A model generated the notes under the pieces. It saw nothing but the letters and a program-made list of their open reading frames with translations. It made no database searches and was not told where the DNA came from. DNA of 42,883 bases from Ralstonia sp. NFACC01 (GTDB lineage Bacteria; Pseudomonadota; Gammaproteobacteria; Burkholderiales; Burkholderiaceae), in assembly GCF_900115545.1 (NCBI RefSeq), contig NZ_FOWV01000017.1, positions 1 to 42,883 on the forward strand, read 5' to 3'. Shown here piece after piece: positions 1 to 6,560 of this stretch (position 1 is the stretch's first letter; each line of letters starts with the position of its first letter). Made by a program: the position numbers and the translations under genes.

Positions 1-836
1 AGCGCGCCAATCGACGTCATCACCAGCGAACGCATGCCGGCCGTGGCGTCGGACTTGTCCAGCGCCACCACCAGGCCCCAGTCGGTGCCCTTTACGCCTT
101 GGCGGTAGAGCAGTTTGGATGCGCCATCCACCGACACTTCCACCGGCTTCTCCGCCTGCGCCAGCGATGCCAGCGTGGCTTCGTTCAGGCCTGCCGACAG
201 ATCGGTCGCCGGCTTGAGCGTGAGCTTGTCATTCGGGTGCGCGACGATCTTGCCAGCCGCGTTGACGAGGAAGCCGAAGCTGGCCGGTGTCGGATGAATG
301 GCCTTCACGTTGGCGATCACGCTGTCCATCGCCACGTCGCCGCCGATCACGCCTTTGAGACTGCCGCCTTCCAGGATGGGCACGGCGAAGGTCACGACGA
401 GCTGGCCGGTGCTCGCGCTCACGTACGGCGGCGTCACCACGGGCTTGCCGGCCTCCACGGCCTGCTTGTACCAGGGGCGTGCAGTCGGGTCATACGTCGG
501 CGGAATGCCTTCGGGGTTCGAGAATTTGTACGACTTGTCGGGGTAGCCGACATACACCTTGATCAGTCCACCCGCCTTGGCTACGGTCTGGAACATGGGA
601 ACCGGATCGTCTGACAGCGCCGCATCCTGAAGCGCGACGATCAGTTGCAGTTTGCTGGCAATCCAGTCGTCGATACCCGTTGCGTGTCCGTTTGCGACAG
701 ATTGCAGATTCGATTGGATGGCCTGCTCATTGTGAGCCTGTGCGACCAGATAATTGAGACCGCCCGCCAGAACCAGCGCGCAGACCACGATGGTCACACA
801 CGCCAGTTGAATCTTCGTTCGAATGGAAGCAAACAT
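1..836 (-). CDS. Methyl-accepting chemotaxis protein, amino-acid-type dCache sensor (3' part beyond the left edge)
   Basis: The first 278 codons of a membrane chemoreceptor are present and the gene runs off the left edge, so HAMP and signalling domains are not visible. The start is ATG at 836-834 with an AAGAGG ribosome site just upstream on the minus strand. Residues about 8-30 form a transmembrane helix, followed by a periplasmic double-Cache domain. The ligand pocket reads Tyr115, Arg120, Trp122, Tyr123, Tyr138 and Asp167. The spacing Y-x4-R-x-W-Y, Y at +23 and D at +52 is that of the published dCache_1AA amino-acid-binding motif (PctA-type receptors). Amino acids as the ligand class is therefore well supported; which ones cannot be read. 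The next genes encode amino-acid uptake and racemisation, which fits a shared ecological role. Confidence 0.9.
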   Translation of the reverse strand, partial: MFASIRTKIQLACVTIVVCALVLAGGLNYLVAQAHNEQAIQSNLQSVANGHATGIDDWIASKLQLIVALQDAALSDDPVPMFQTVAKAGGLIKVYVGYPDKSYKFSNPEGIPPTYDPTARPWYKQAVEAGKPVVTPPYVSASTGQLVVTFAVPILEGGSLKGVIGGDVAMDSVIANVKAIHPTPASFGFLVNAAGKIVAHPNDKLTLKPATDLSAGLNEATLASLAQAEKPVEVSVDGASKLLYRQGVKGTDWGLVVALDKSDATAGMRSLVMTSIGA

Positions 837-909
837 GAACAGCCTCTTGAAGTATCGGTGAGGTGCCGCCGGCAGAGAGGCCCGGCTGGTTACACGCTAA
901 TCGATCCAA

Positions 910-966
910 GGCCCCCCCGGCTTTAGCGCTATGCAAAGAATGCATCGGTGGCACCAAAGGGGGGCC
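910..966. terminator. GC-rich inverted repeat between the binding-protein gene and the chemoreceptor gene
   Basis: GGCCCCCC at 910-917 pairs with GGGGGGCC at 959-966, and a small ATGCA/TGCAT hairpin (931-945) lies between. It sits just past the stop of the minus-strand binding-protein gene, where a terminator is expected, but no clear U-tract follows, so the terminator call is tentative. Confidence 0.35.
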
Positions 967-989
967 ATGGGAAATATTCGATTCAGTAC

Positions 990-1904
990 TCAATCGGCGG
1001 TCTTGTCGCTCGGATACTTGAACGAGTCGCGCAATAGGAAGTTCATCGGGATGTCCAGCCTCACCCCGTTGGGCGGAATCGGTTGCAGGAACCACTTTCT
1101 GTAGAGCTTCTCGGCGTCGTAGTCGAGGATGATGTTGGTCATCGCGCGATCAACCAGGTGCTTGAACTCAGCGTCGTCTTTGCTGAGCATGATTGCGTAG
1201 GGCTCGACCGTCAGCATGTCTCCGACGACGGCGTAGTCGCCCGGGTTCCTGGCGTTGGCGCGAAACCCGTAAAGCAGTACGTCGTCCATTGCAAAAGCAT
1301 CGGCCTTGCCGTTCTCAACCATGGCAAAGGCTTCGGCATGGTCTTTTGCTTCGAGAATCTTCATGCCCAGCACGCGTGCATCGTTCACCTTGCGCAGTTC
1401 GGTGATGTTAGTGGTGCCTTTGGTGGACACCGCAGTCTTGCCGCGCAGATCGTCCCACTTCAGGATGCCCGACGATGTTTTCACGATCATCCGGCTGCCC
1501 GCGATGTAATGCGGGATGGTGAATGCCACTTTCTCGCGTCGTTCACGCGTGTTGGTGGTCGAGCCGCATTCGAGGTCGGCCTTGCCCTCGGCAATGGTCG
1601 GGATGCGAGAGGAGGGCGTCACCATCACGTACTGCACCTTCAGGTCCGGCCGCTTGAGGTCGGTGCGCAGTTTGTCGACCACGCGCAGACAGAGGTCCAT
1701 GGCATAGCCAACGGGCTTCTTGTCGGTGTCGTAGAACGAGAACGGCACGGAGCTCTCGCGGTATGCGAGGCGGATGGTGCCCGTATCGCGGATGCGGTCG
1801 AGGACCGGCGTGGAAGAGGCCAGAGCGAGGCCCGGCGCAAAGATAGACAGCAAGACGACAATTGGCGCTGCGATTGGTCGCGCCCGTGAGAACAACAGTG
1901 GCAT
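990..1904 (-). CDS. Periplasmic glutamate/aspartate-type ABC substrate-binding protein
   Basis: A 304-residue exported solute-binding protein of family 3 (SBP_bac_3, GltI-like). Residues 1-29 are a signal peptide ending near ALASS. The mature start (LDRIRDTGTIRLAYRESSVP) is typical of GltI-type proteins, and the AEGKADLECGSTTNTRERR stretch matches the family region that contacts the ligand carboxylates. No ABC permease or ATPase gene lies beside it, so it must work with a transporter encoded elsewhere or act as an orphan binding protein. It is transcribed away from the symporter gene at 2339, and a strong inverted repeat sits about 75 bp upstream of its start. Glutamate/aspartate specificity is inferred from family resemblance. 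Confidence 0.85.
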   Translation of the reverse strand: MPLLFSRARPIAAPIVVLLSIFAPGLALASSTPVLDRIRDTGTIRLAYRESSVPFSFYDTDKKPVGYAMDLCLRVVDKLRTDLKRPDLKVQYVMVTPSSRIPTIAEGKADLECGSTTNTRERREKVAFTIPHYIAGSRMIVKTSSGILKWDDLRGKTAVSTKGTTNITELRKVNDARVLGMKILEAKDHAEAFAMVENGKADAFAMDDVLLYGFRANARNPGDYAVVGDMLTVEPYAIMLSKDDAEFKHLVDRAMTNIILDYDAEKLYRKWFLQPIPPNGVRLDIPMNFLLRDSFKYPSDKTAD

Positions 1905-2338
1905 AGCTAGTTTCCTCCCCCAAAAGAGTCGGTTGCCTTTGCCATGTCGCCAGCAAGACTCCGACGAATGCGACAGCGCAACTTCGGCATGGTGTGTTTT
2001 GAGTGCCGAAAGTTGTGCTCGGAGCGCCCTTAGACGGACGTCATCTGTTTTCTGTCCCGCTCCGGATTGCCTAGCTCAGCTACATTTTTCCGAGCCTTGC
2101 TCATTAGGGGCGTGGCCGGCCGAGTAACGATCCGATATCGCTTCCTGCATGCCCTAGATGATGGATCGCATCAGCGCGAAAAGTATTCCGAATGCGCATA
2201 GGCCCAGTCCACATCCTCATAACCAGTGGGGCCTGTTTGCCTAACATGGGCAGCATCGGGATGGCGACTTACGAGAAGAAAGCCACAGAGACAGCGCATT
2301 GAGCCGGAGCGGCCGGCCGTGCACAAAAAGGGGGAAAC
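1905..2338. other. Divergent intergenic region, 434 bp, with an 11-bp dyad
   Basis: No convincing gene was found. The region must hold the promoters of the binding-protein gene (minus) and the symporter gene (plus). Its only clear structure is the inverted repeat at 1979-2015, listed separately. No confident -35/-10 pair or sigma-54 promoter was recognised. An AAAGGGGG ribosome site lies directly before the symporter start. Confidence 0.6.
1979..2015. promoter_or_regulatory. Inverted repeat, candidate operator
   Basis: CAACTTCGGCA (1979-1989) and TGCCGAAAGTTG (2004-2015) are inverted copies with one extra A in the right arm and 14 bp between them. The element lies about 75 bp upstream of the minus-strand binding-protein start. 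It could bind a regulator dimer; a LysR-type protein is a possible partner because a LysR remnant lies a few genes away, but that link is inference. Confidence 0.4.
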
Positions 2339-3616
2339 ATGAACACCAAACGCTTGACCACCCATATCAGTCTCGGAATGCTGCTAGGCATTGCCGTCGG
2401 GTGGGGCTGCCACGAATACGCCAAGGACGCCGCGGCGGCCAAGGACATCGCTTCGTACTTCAGCATCATCACGGACATCTTCCTGCGCATGATCAAAATG
2501 ATCATCGCGCCGCTGGTGTTCTCGACGCTGGTGACAGGCCTGGCAAGCATGAGCGGTGGCAGGTCGGTCGGCCGCGTGGGTCTGCGCGCAATGCTGTGGT
2601 TCGTGTGTGCGTCGGCCACGTCGTTGGCGCTGGGCATGCTGCTGGTCAACTTCTTCCAGCCGGGCGTGTACATGAACCTGCCGCTGCCGGAAGCTACCGC
2701 CACGGCAGCCTTGAAGACCGGCGACTTCACGCTCAAGGCCTTCATCACGCACGTGTTCCCGCGCAGCATCGTGGAGGCCATGGCCACCAACGAGATCCTG
2801 CAGATCCTGGTGTTCTCGCTGTTCTTCGGCGCCGCGCTGTCGACCATGAAGAACCCGATGGACAGCGTGATCGGCCGTGGCCTGGAGGAGCTGACCAAGC
2901 TGATGTTCCGCATTACCGACTATGTGATGCGCTTTGCGCCGCTGGGCGTATTTGCCGCCATGGCCGCCGCCATCACCGTGGAAGGCGTGGGCGTGCTGTG
3001 GACCTACGGCAAGCTGATCGGCGAGTTCTACCTGGGCCTGGCGCTGCTGTGGGCAATCCTGTTCTTTGTCGGCTACGTGCTGCTGGGTCGTTCGCTGGGC
3101 CGCTTGCTGGGGCTGATTCGCGAGCCGACGATGCTGGCGTTTGCTACGGCGAGCAGCGAATCCGCCTACCCGAAGACGATCGAGGCGCTGGACCGTTTTG
3201 GCGTGCCCAAGCGCATCTCCAGCTTCGTGCTGCCGCTGGGGTATTCGTTCAACCTGGATGGCTCGATGATGTACCAGGCGTTTGCGGTTTTGTTCATCGC
3301 GCAGGCCTACAATATTCAGATGAGTTTCACCCAGCAACTGACGCTGCTGTTGGTGCTGATGCTCACGAGCAAGGGCATGGCCGGCGTGGCGCGTGCCTCG
3401 TTGGTGGTGGTGGCGGCCACGCTGCCGATGTTCCACCTGCCGGAAGCGGGTCTGCTGCTGATTATCGGCATCGACCAGTTCTTCGACATGGGCCGCACGG
3501 CCACCAACGTGATCGGCAACAGCCTGGCCACCGCCGTGGTGGCGAAGTACGAACAGGCGGAGCAGCCGAGCGAGTTGGAGCCCAGCCACGCAACCTCGGC
3601 CACGCCTTCGGTGTGA
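2339..3616 (+). CDS. Dicarboxylate/amino acid:cation symporter (DAACS family)
   Basis: A 425-residue inner-membrane secondary transporter of the DAACS (DctA/GltP) family, which couples uptake of glutamate, aspartate or C4-dicarboxylates to protons or sodium. Family hallmarks are the serine-rich re-entrant loop ATASSESAYP (about residues 269-278), LPLGYSFNLDGSMMYQAF in the next conserved segment, and FFDMGRTATNVIGNSLA near the C-terminus. Length is normal. The ATG at 2339 follows AAAGGGGGAAAC. The racemase gene starts 16 bp after the stop, so the two are probably co-transcribed, which favours an amino acid such as D- or L-Asp/Glu as substrate over a C4-dicarboxylate. A decayed 84-bp copy of part of a gene of this family lies at 6369-6452. 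Confidence 0.9.
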   Translation: MNTKRLTTHISLGMLLGIAVGWGCHEYAKDAAAAKDIASYFSIITDIFLRMIKMIIAPLVFSTLVTGLASMSGGRSVGRVGLRAMLWFVCASATSLALGMLLVNFFQPGVYMNLPLPEATATAALKTGDFTLKAFITHVFPRSIVEAMATNEILQILVFSLFFGAALSTMKNPMDSVIGRGLEELTKLMFRITDYVMRFAPLGVFAAMAAAITVEGVGVLWTYGKLIGEFYLGLALLWAILFFVGYVLLGRSLGRLLGLIREPTMLAFATASSESAYPKTIEALDRFGVPKRISSFVLPLGYSFNLDGSMMYQAFAVLFIAQAYNIQMSFTQQLTLLLVLMLTSKGMAGVARASLVVVAATLPMFHLPEAGLLLIIGIDQFFDMGRTATNVIGNSLATAVVAKYEQAEQPSELEPSHATSATPSV

Positions 3617-3632
3617 CGGTTGGGGGACAACC

Positions 3633-5123
3633 ATGAAACGGCACACATTTGGCGTGATTGGTGGACTCGGGTCGCTGGCCGGAGCCGATCTGTTCTTCAA
3701 ACTGGTACGTAGCGAGCCCGTGCTGGCGGAGCAGGATGCCTTCCACTTCCTATTCGAGCAGCATCCATTTCGGGATGTACGTGCACCGCTGAATGTGACG
3801 TGCAGCATGACGGCACGCAAGCTGTATGTGTTCCAGATGTGCCAGTCGCTTGCGCAGCGAGAAGTGAACTCCATCCTGCTGCCATGCTTCGCCAGCCACA
3901 CCTTCCGCGAGGAACTGCAGAGCGAGCTGACTGTGCCCATTGTCGACATGATGGCGGCGTTGCGGCGGCACGTGGACCGCATCGCCACAAAAGGGGCCGT
4001 GCTGGGTGTGGTCGCGTCGGATTTTGTGCGGCGATCCGGCTTGTTCGAGCGGTACTTTGCAGATCGCTACGACATCGTCTATCCCGGCGGCCTCGACCAA
4101 GCCTTCGTCATGAACGCCATCTACGGCGAGGACGGTGTCAAGGCAGGCAAGCTGGAAGGTCACGCCGTCGAGCACCTGGCGCATGCGTGCGAAAGCCTGC
4201 AGCGGCAGGGCGTGGAGTGGATCCTTCCGGGGGTGACTGAGCTGTCGTTGGTTTGCCAGGTGCTGCAGCGCCGCGGCTACCCCGTGCTGGACGGCAACGC
4301 CATCTATGCCGAGCACGCTGTGTCATTCACTGCATCGGGGCCACGCCGTGTATTCAAGCTGGGTATCGTCGGCGGTGTCGGTCCGGCAGCCACGGTTGAT
4401 TTCATGGACAAAGTTGTACGCAGCACGCCAGCGAGCCGAGACCAAGACCACATCAAGATGGTCGTGGAGCAGAACCCTCAGATTCCAGACCGCACCGCAC
4501 ACTTGCTGCATCAGGAGGCTGACCCGACAGTCAGTCTCTACGCGACGTGCAAGCGGCTCGAATCTGAGGGCGCGAGCGCAATTGCTATCCCATGCAATAC
4601 GGCACACGCGTTCGTCCAGGACATTCAGCCTTACTTGGCGATCCCGATCGTGAACATGCTGACAGAAACGATCGCTTTTATCCGTTCGCAGTACGGCACC
4701 GTGCGGCCGGTGGGATTGCTGGCGACCTCCGGCACGATCGCAAGCGGCGTCTATCACGAGGCTGCCCAGGCAGCCGGTATCACGCTGATGGCGCCCTCAG
4801 AACCGTTCCAGGAACGCGTTATGTCTGCCATCTACGGTGAGCATGGTGTGAAGGCCGGCTATGTCGATGGCGCATGTCGCGAGTCATTGCGCGAGGCGAT
4901 CGAGCACCTCGCACTGGCCGGCGCCAAGGTGATCATCCTGGGCTGCACCGAACTGCCGCTCATCTACGAAGAAACGACAGCGTTTGCACTGGCCAACGGC
5001 AAATCCGTCGTGCTGGTGGATCCCACCGCCGTGCTGGCGCGACATTGTGTGGGCCTGGCCCAGCCCGAGAAACTGGCTTTGGCCAGTGAGACGCCGTCGG
5101 AGTGCGTTTCCGTTTCTGCTTGA
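3633..5123 (+). CDS. Tandem aspartate/glutamate racemase-family protein with one degenerate domain
   Basis: A 496-residue fusion of two Asp/Glu racemase domains, each usually about 230-240 residues. Both begin with the family motif: GVIGGLGSLAGAD (residues 7-19) and GIVGGVGPAATVD (244-256). These cofactor-independent racemases use two cysteines. The C-terminal domain keeps both, Cys321 in IPCNTAH and Cys438 in LGCTELPL. The N-terminal domain keeps Cys85 in LLPCFASH, but the second position is Val201 (ILPGVTEL), so it probably cannot racemise by the two-base mechanism. Each half has an AIYGE(D/H)GVKAG segment (162-172, 399-409), consistent with an internal duplication. The coupled symporter suggests the substrate is an imported amino acid. 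Substrate identity is not readable. Confidence 0.85.
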   Translation: MKRHTFGVIGGLGSLAGADLFFKLVRSEPVLAEQDAFHFLFEQHPFRDVRAPLNVTCSMTARKLYVFQMCQSLAQREVNSILLPCFASHTFREELQSELTVPIVDMMAALRRHVDRIATKGAVLGVVASDFVRRSGLFERYFADRYDIVYPGGLDQAFVMNAIYGEDGVKAGKLEGHAVEHLAHACESLQRQGVEWILPGVTELSLVCQVLQRRGYPVLDGNAIYAEHAVSFTASGPRRVFKLGIVGGVGPAATVDFMDKVVRSTPASRDQDHIKMVVEQNPQIPDRTAHLLHQEADPTVSLYATCKRLESEGASAIAIPCNTAHAFVQDIQPYLAIPIVNMLTETIAFIRSQYGTVRPVGLLATSGTIASGVYHEAAQAAGITLMAPSEPFQERVMSAIYGEHGVKAGYVDGACRESLREAIEHLALAGAKVIILGCTELPLIYEETTAFALANGKSVVLVDPTAVLARHCVGLAQPEKLALASETPSECVSVSA

Positions 5124-5165
5124 GATCTCATTCCCTGATCATCACTGGCGCAGTTTGTTTCGACG

Positions 5166-5438
5166 ATGCAAATGAAATGGCTGGAGGCACTTATTGCACT
5201 TGAGGGAACACGAAGCTTTTCCCACGCCGCACGCAAGCGCTGTCTTTCACAACCGGCCTTGTCCAGGCAAATTCAGTCGTTGGAGAAGTGGGCGAGCGTT
5301 CCGTTGGTGAATCGTGACGTGCAGCCAATCCAGATGACAGCGGCTGGTCGCGAGCTGTGCATACATGCCCGATGCATCCTGACGATGCTGTCAGTGGTGC
5401 AGCGTGATTTCAGATCGAAGCATTCAAATGGAGACTAA
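5166..5438 (+). pseudogene. LysR-type regulator reduced to its DNA-binding domain
   Basis: This 90-residue frame is an N-terminal LysR winged-helix domain: MKWLEALIALEGTRSFSHAA, then SQPALSRQIQSLEKW and the wing region with MTAAGREL. LysR regulators are normally about 300 residues with a ligand-binding effector domain. That domain is absent, and no continuation appears in any frame before the ankyrin gene. It starts 43 bp after the racemase stop. The simplest reading is a gene remnant left by a deletion at the left edge of the accessory block. Alternatively it could be a free DNA-binding domain that competes with full-length relatives. Expression cannot be judged from sequence. Confidence 0.6.
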
Positions 5439-5592
5439 ATAAAAGCGATACATTAATGGTCGCCGCAGGAGCCAGACCACCCTGCAATAGGCGCGCTAGA
5501 TCAACGACATCCGAATGCTTGAGCCCATGGGGTACATCCCGCCGGCCGAAACTGAGACGCACATTGTGGCCGGTGACTCTGGAGAGTCGTCC

Positions 5593-6366
5593 ATGACGCA
5601 TACGCTGCTGCTTCGCGCCATTGTTGCCGCAACGCTGGGTGGCGCAGCCTTCATCGCTTGTTTGGCCGCTTTCCCCAGCTACGCCGCCACGCCCTCTACA
5701 CGCCCCGTATACTTCATTTCCAGTCCGGACGCTGCTCTTGAGGAAGCCATCCACGTGAACGACCCCTCGGCGATTGCGCGTGCCCTTGCCGATGGAGCGT
5801 CGATCAACGCCGTCAACAAACAGGGTGTCTCGCCATTGATGATTGCAGTCGATCGTCAAAAGATGGAATCAGTGCTGACACTGCTGCACGCTGGCGCTGA
5901 TCCCAATGCAACCGCGAAAGACGGCGCGTCGCCAGTCGGCCTGGCCGTTGAAAACTTCCGCGCCAAGCCTCACGGGCGACAGATCATGATGGCCGTGTTT
6001 CAAGCTGGTGGTCGTCCCGACACCCGTCGCCCCAATGGGGACCCAGTGCTGATGCGGTTTGTAAACTCGCACGACATTGAGGGCCTGCAGGTGATGAAAT
6101 CGTTTGGTGCAGATCTCGATGCGCGCGACCGCTCCAATGATCCCATCATTACGAAGGCTGCTCTGGGTATGGACTGGGATGTGGTCTGGTGCCTGATCGA
6201 GTTGGGTGCGCGCTTCGACTACGAAAACGGCGACGCACGCAACCCGCTGAGTCTCTCGCTCTCCAACAAGGCTCCGTCGCGCAGTTCACCGCTCTTTGTC
6301 TACAAAGAAAAGGTGTGGCAGCGCTTGCGCGATGCAGGCATCAATCTTCCACCGCTACGGAACTGA
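5593..6366 (+). CDS. Exported ankyrin-repeat protein
   Basis: Starting at ATG 5593, with GGAGAG six bases upstream, the product is 257 residues. Residues 1-33 form a signal peptide (hydrophobic core IVAATLGGAAFIACLAAF, then SYAA), so it should be periplasmic. Several ankyrin repeats follow, recognisable by the (D/G)A(D/S)(P/I)NA turns: DGASINAVNKQGVSPLMIA, AGADPNATAKDGASPVGLA, a divergent AGGRPDTRRPNGDPVLM, and FGADLDARD. An in-frame upstream ATG at 5515 would add 26 residues and disrupt the signal peptide, so it was rejected. Ankyrin proteins act by protein binding and the partner is unknown. The stop codon lies three bases before a fragment of an unrelated symporter gene, which marks a recombination junction. 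Confidence 0.75.
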   Translation: MTHTLLLRAIVAATLGGAAFIACLAAFPSYAATPSTRPVYFISSPDAALEEAIHVNDPSAIARALADGASINAVNKQGVSPLMIAVDRQKMESVLTLLHAGADPNATAKDGASPVGLAVENFRAKPHGRQIMMAVFQAGGRPDTRRPNGDPVLMRFVNSHDIEGLQVMKSFGADLDARDRSNDPIITKAALGMDWDVVWCLIELGARFDYENGDARNPLSLSLSNKAPSRSSPLFVYKEKVWQRLRDAGINLPPLRN

Positions 6367-6368
6367 GT

Positions 6369-6452
6369 GAGTCGCAGGGCCACGTTGGCATAACCAAGCG
6401 CATCTCCCGCTTCGGCCTGCCGCCGGGTTGCTCGCTCAACCTTGGTGGCTCG
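6369..6452 (+). pseudogene. Relic of a DAACS symporter gene
   Basis: This stretch aligns without gaps to positions 3182-3265 of the intact symporter gene, with 65 of 84 bases identical by hand count. It translates to ESQGHVGITKRISRFGLPPG followed by CSLNLGGS, against EALDRFGVPKRISSFVLPLG and YSFNLDGS in the intact protein. Nothing else of the gene remains. It lies between the ankyrin stop codon and the hrp_II box, so the effector promoter sits directly beyond this fragment. Whether it comes from the neighbouring gene or a lost paralogue is unclear. Confidence 0.75.
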
Positions 6453-6458
6453 ACAAGC

Positions 6459-6520
6459 TTCGCTTTGGATGCCACGCATTCGGATGGTGCACGCCGGCCA
6501 CATTGTGGGGCAAGCAGACT
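6459..6520 (+). promoter_or_regulatory. hrp_II box and -10 element (HrpB-dependent promoter)
   Basis: TTCG at 6459-6462 and TTCG at 6479-6482 are separated by exactly 16 bases. After 32 further bases comes CAGACT (6515-6520), matching the YANNNT -10 consensus. This TTCG-N16-TTCG arrangement with a -10 element 30-32 bases on is the established hrp_II box of Ralstonia solanacearum, bound by the AraC-type activator HrpB to switch on type III secretion genes. It ends about 40 bp before the ATG of the giant effector candidate. Confidence 0.85.
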
Positions 6521-6560
6521 TGAACGCGTTCCAACCTGGTTCAATGCACTCTGCTGACCC

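Noticed and set aside
2384-3988. 534-codon open frame antisense to the symporter and racemase genes
   Set aside because: It spans two well-supported genes on the other strand and its composition (His/Arg/Gln-rich) is that of an antisense shadow.
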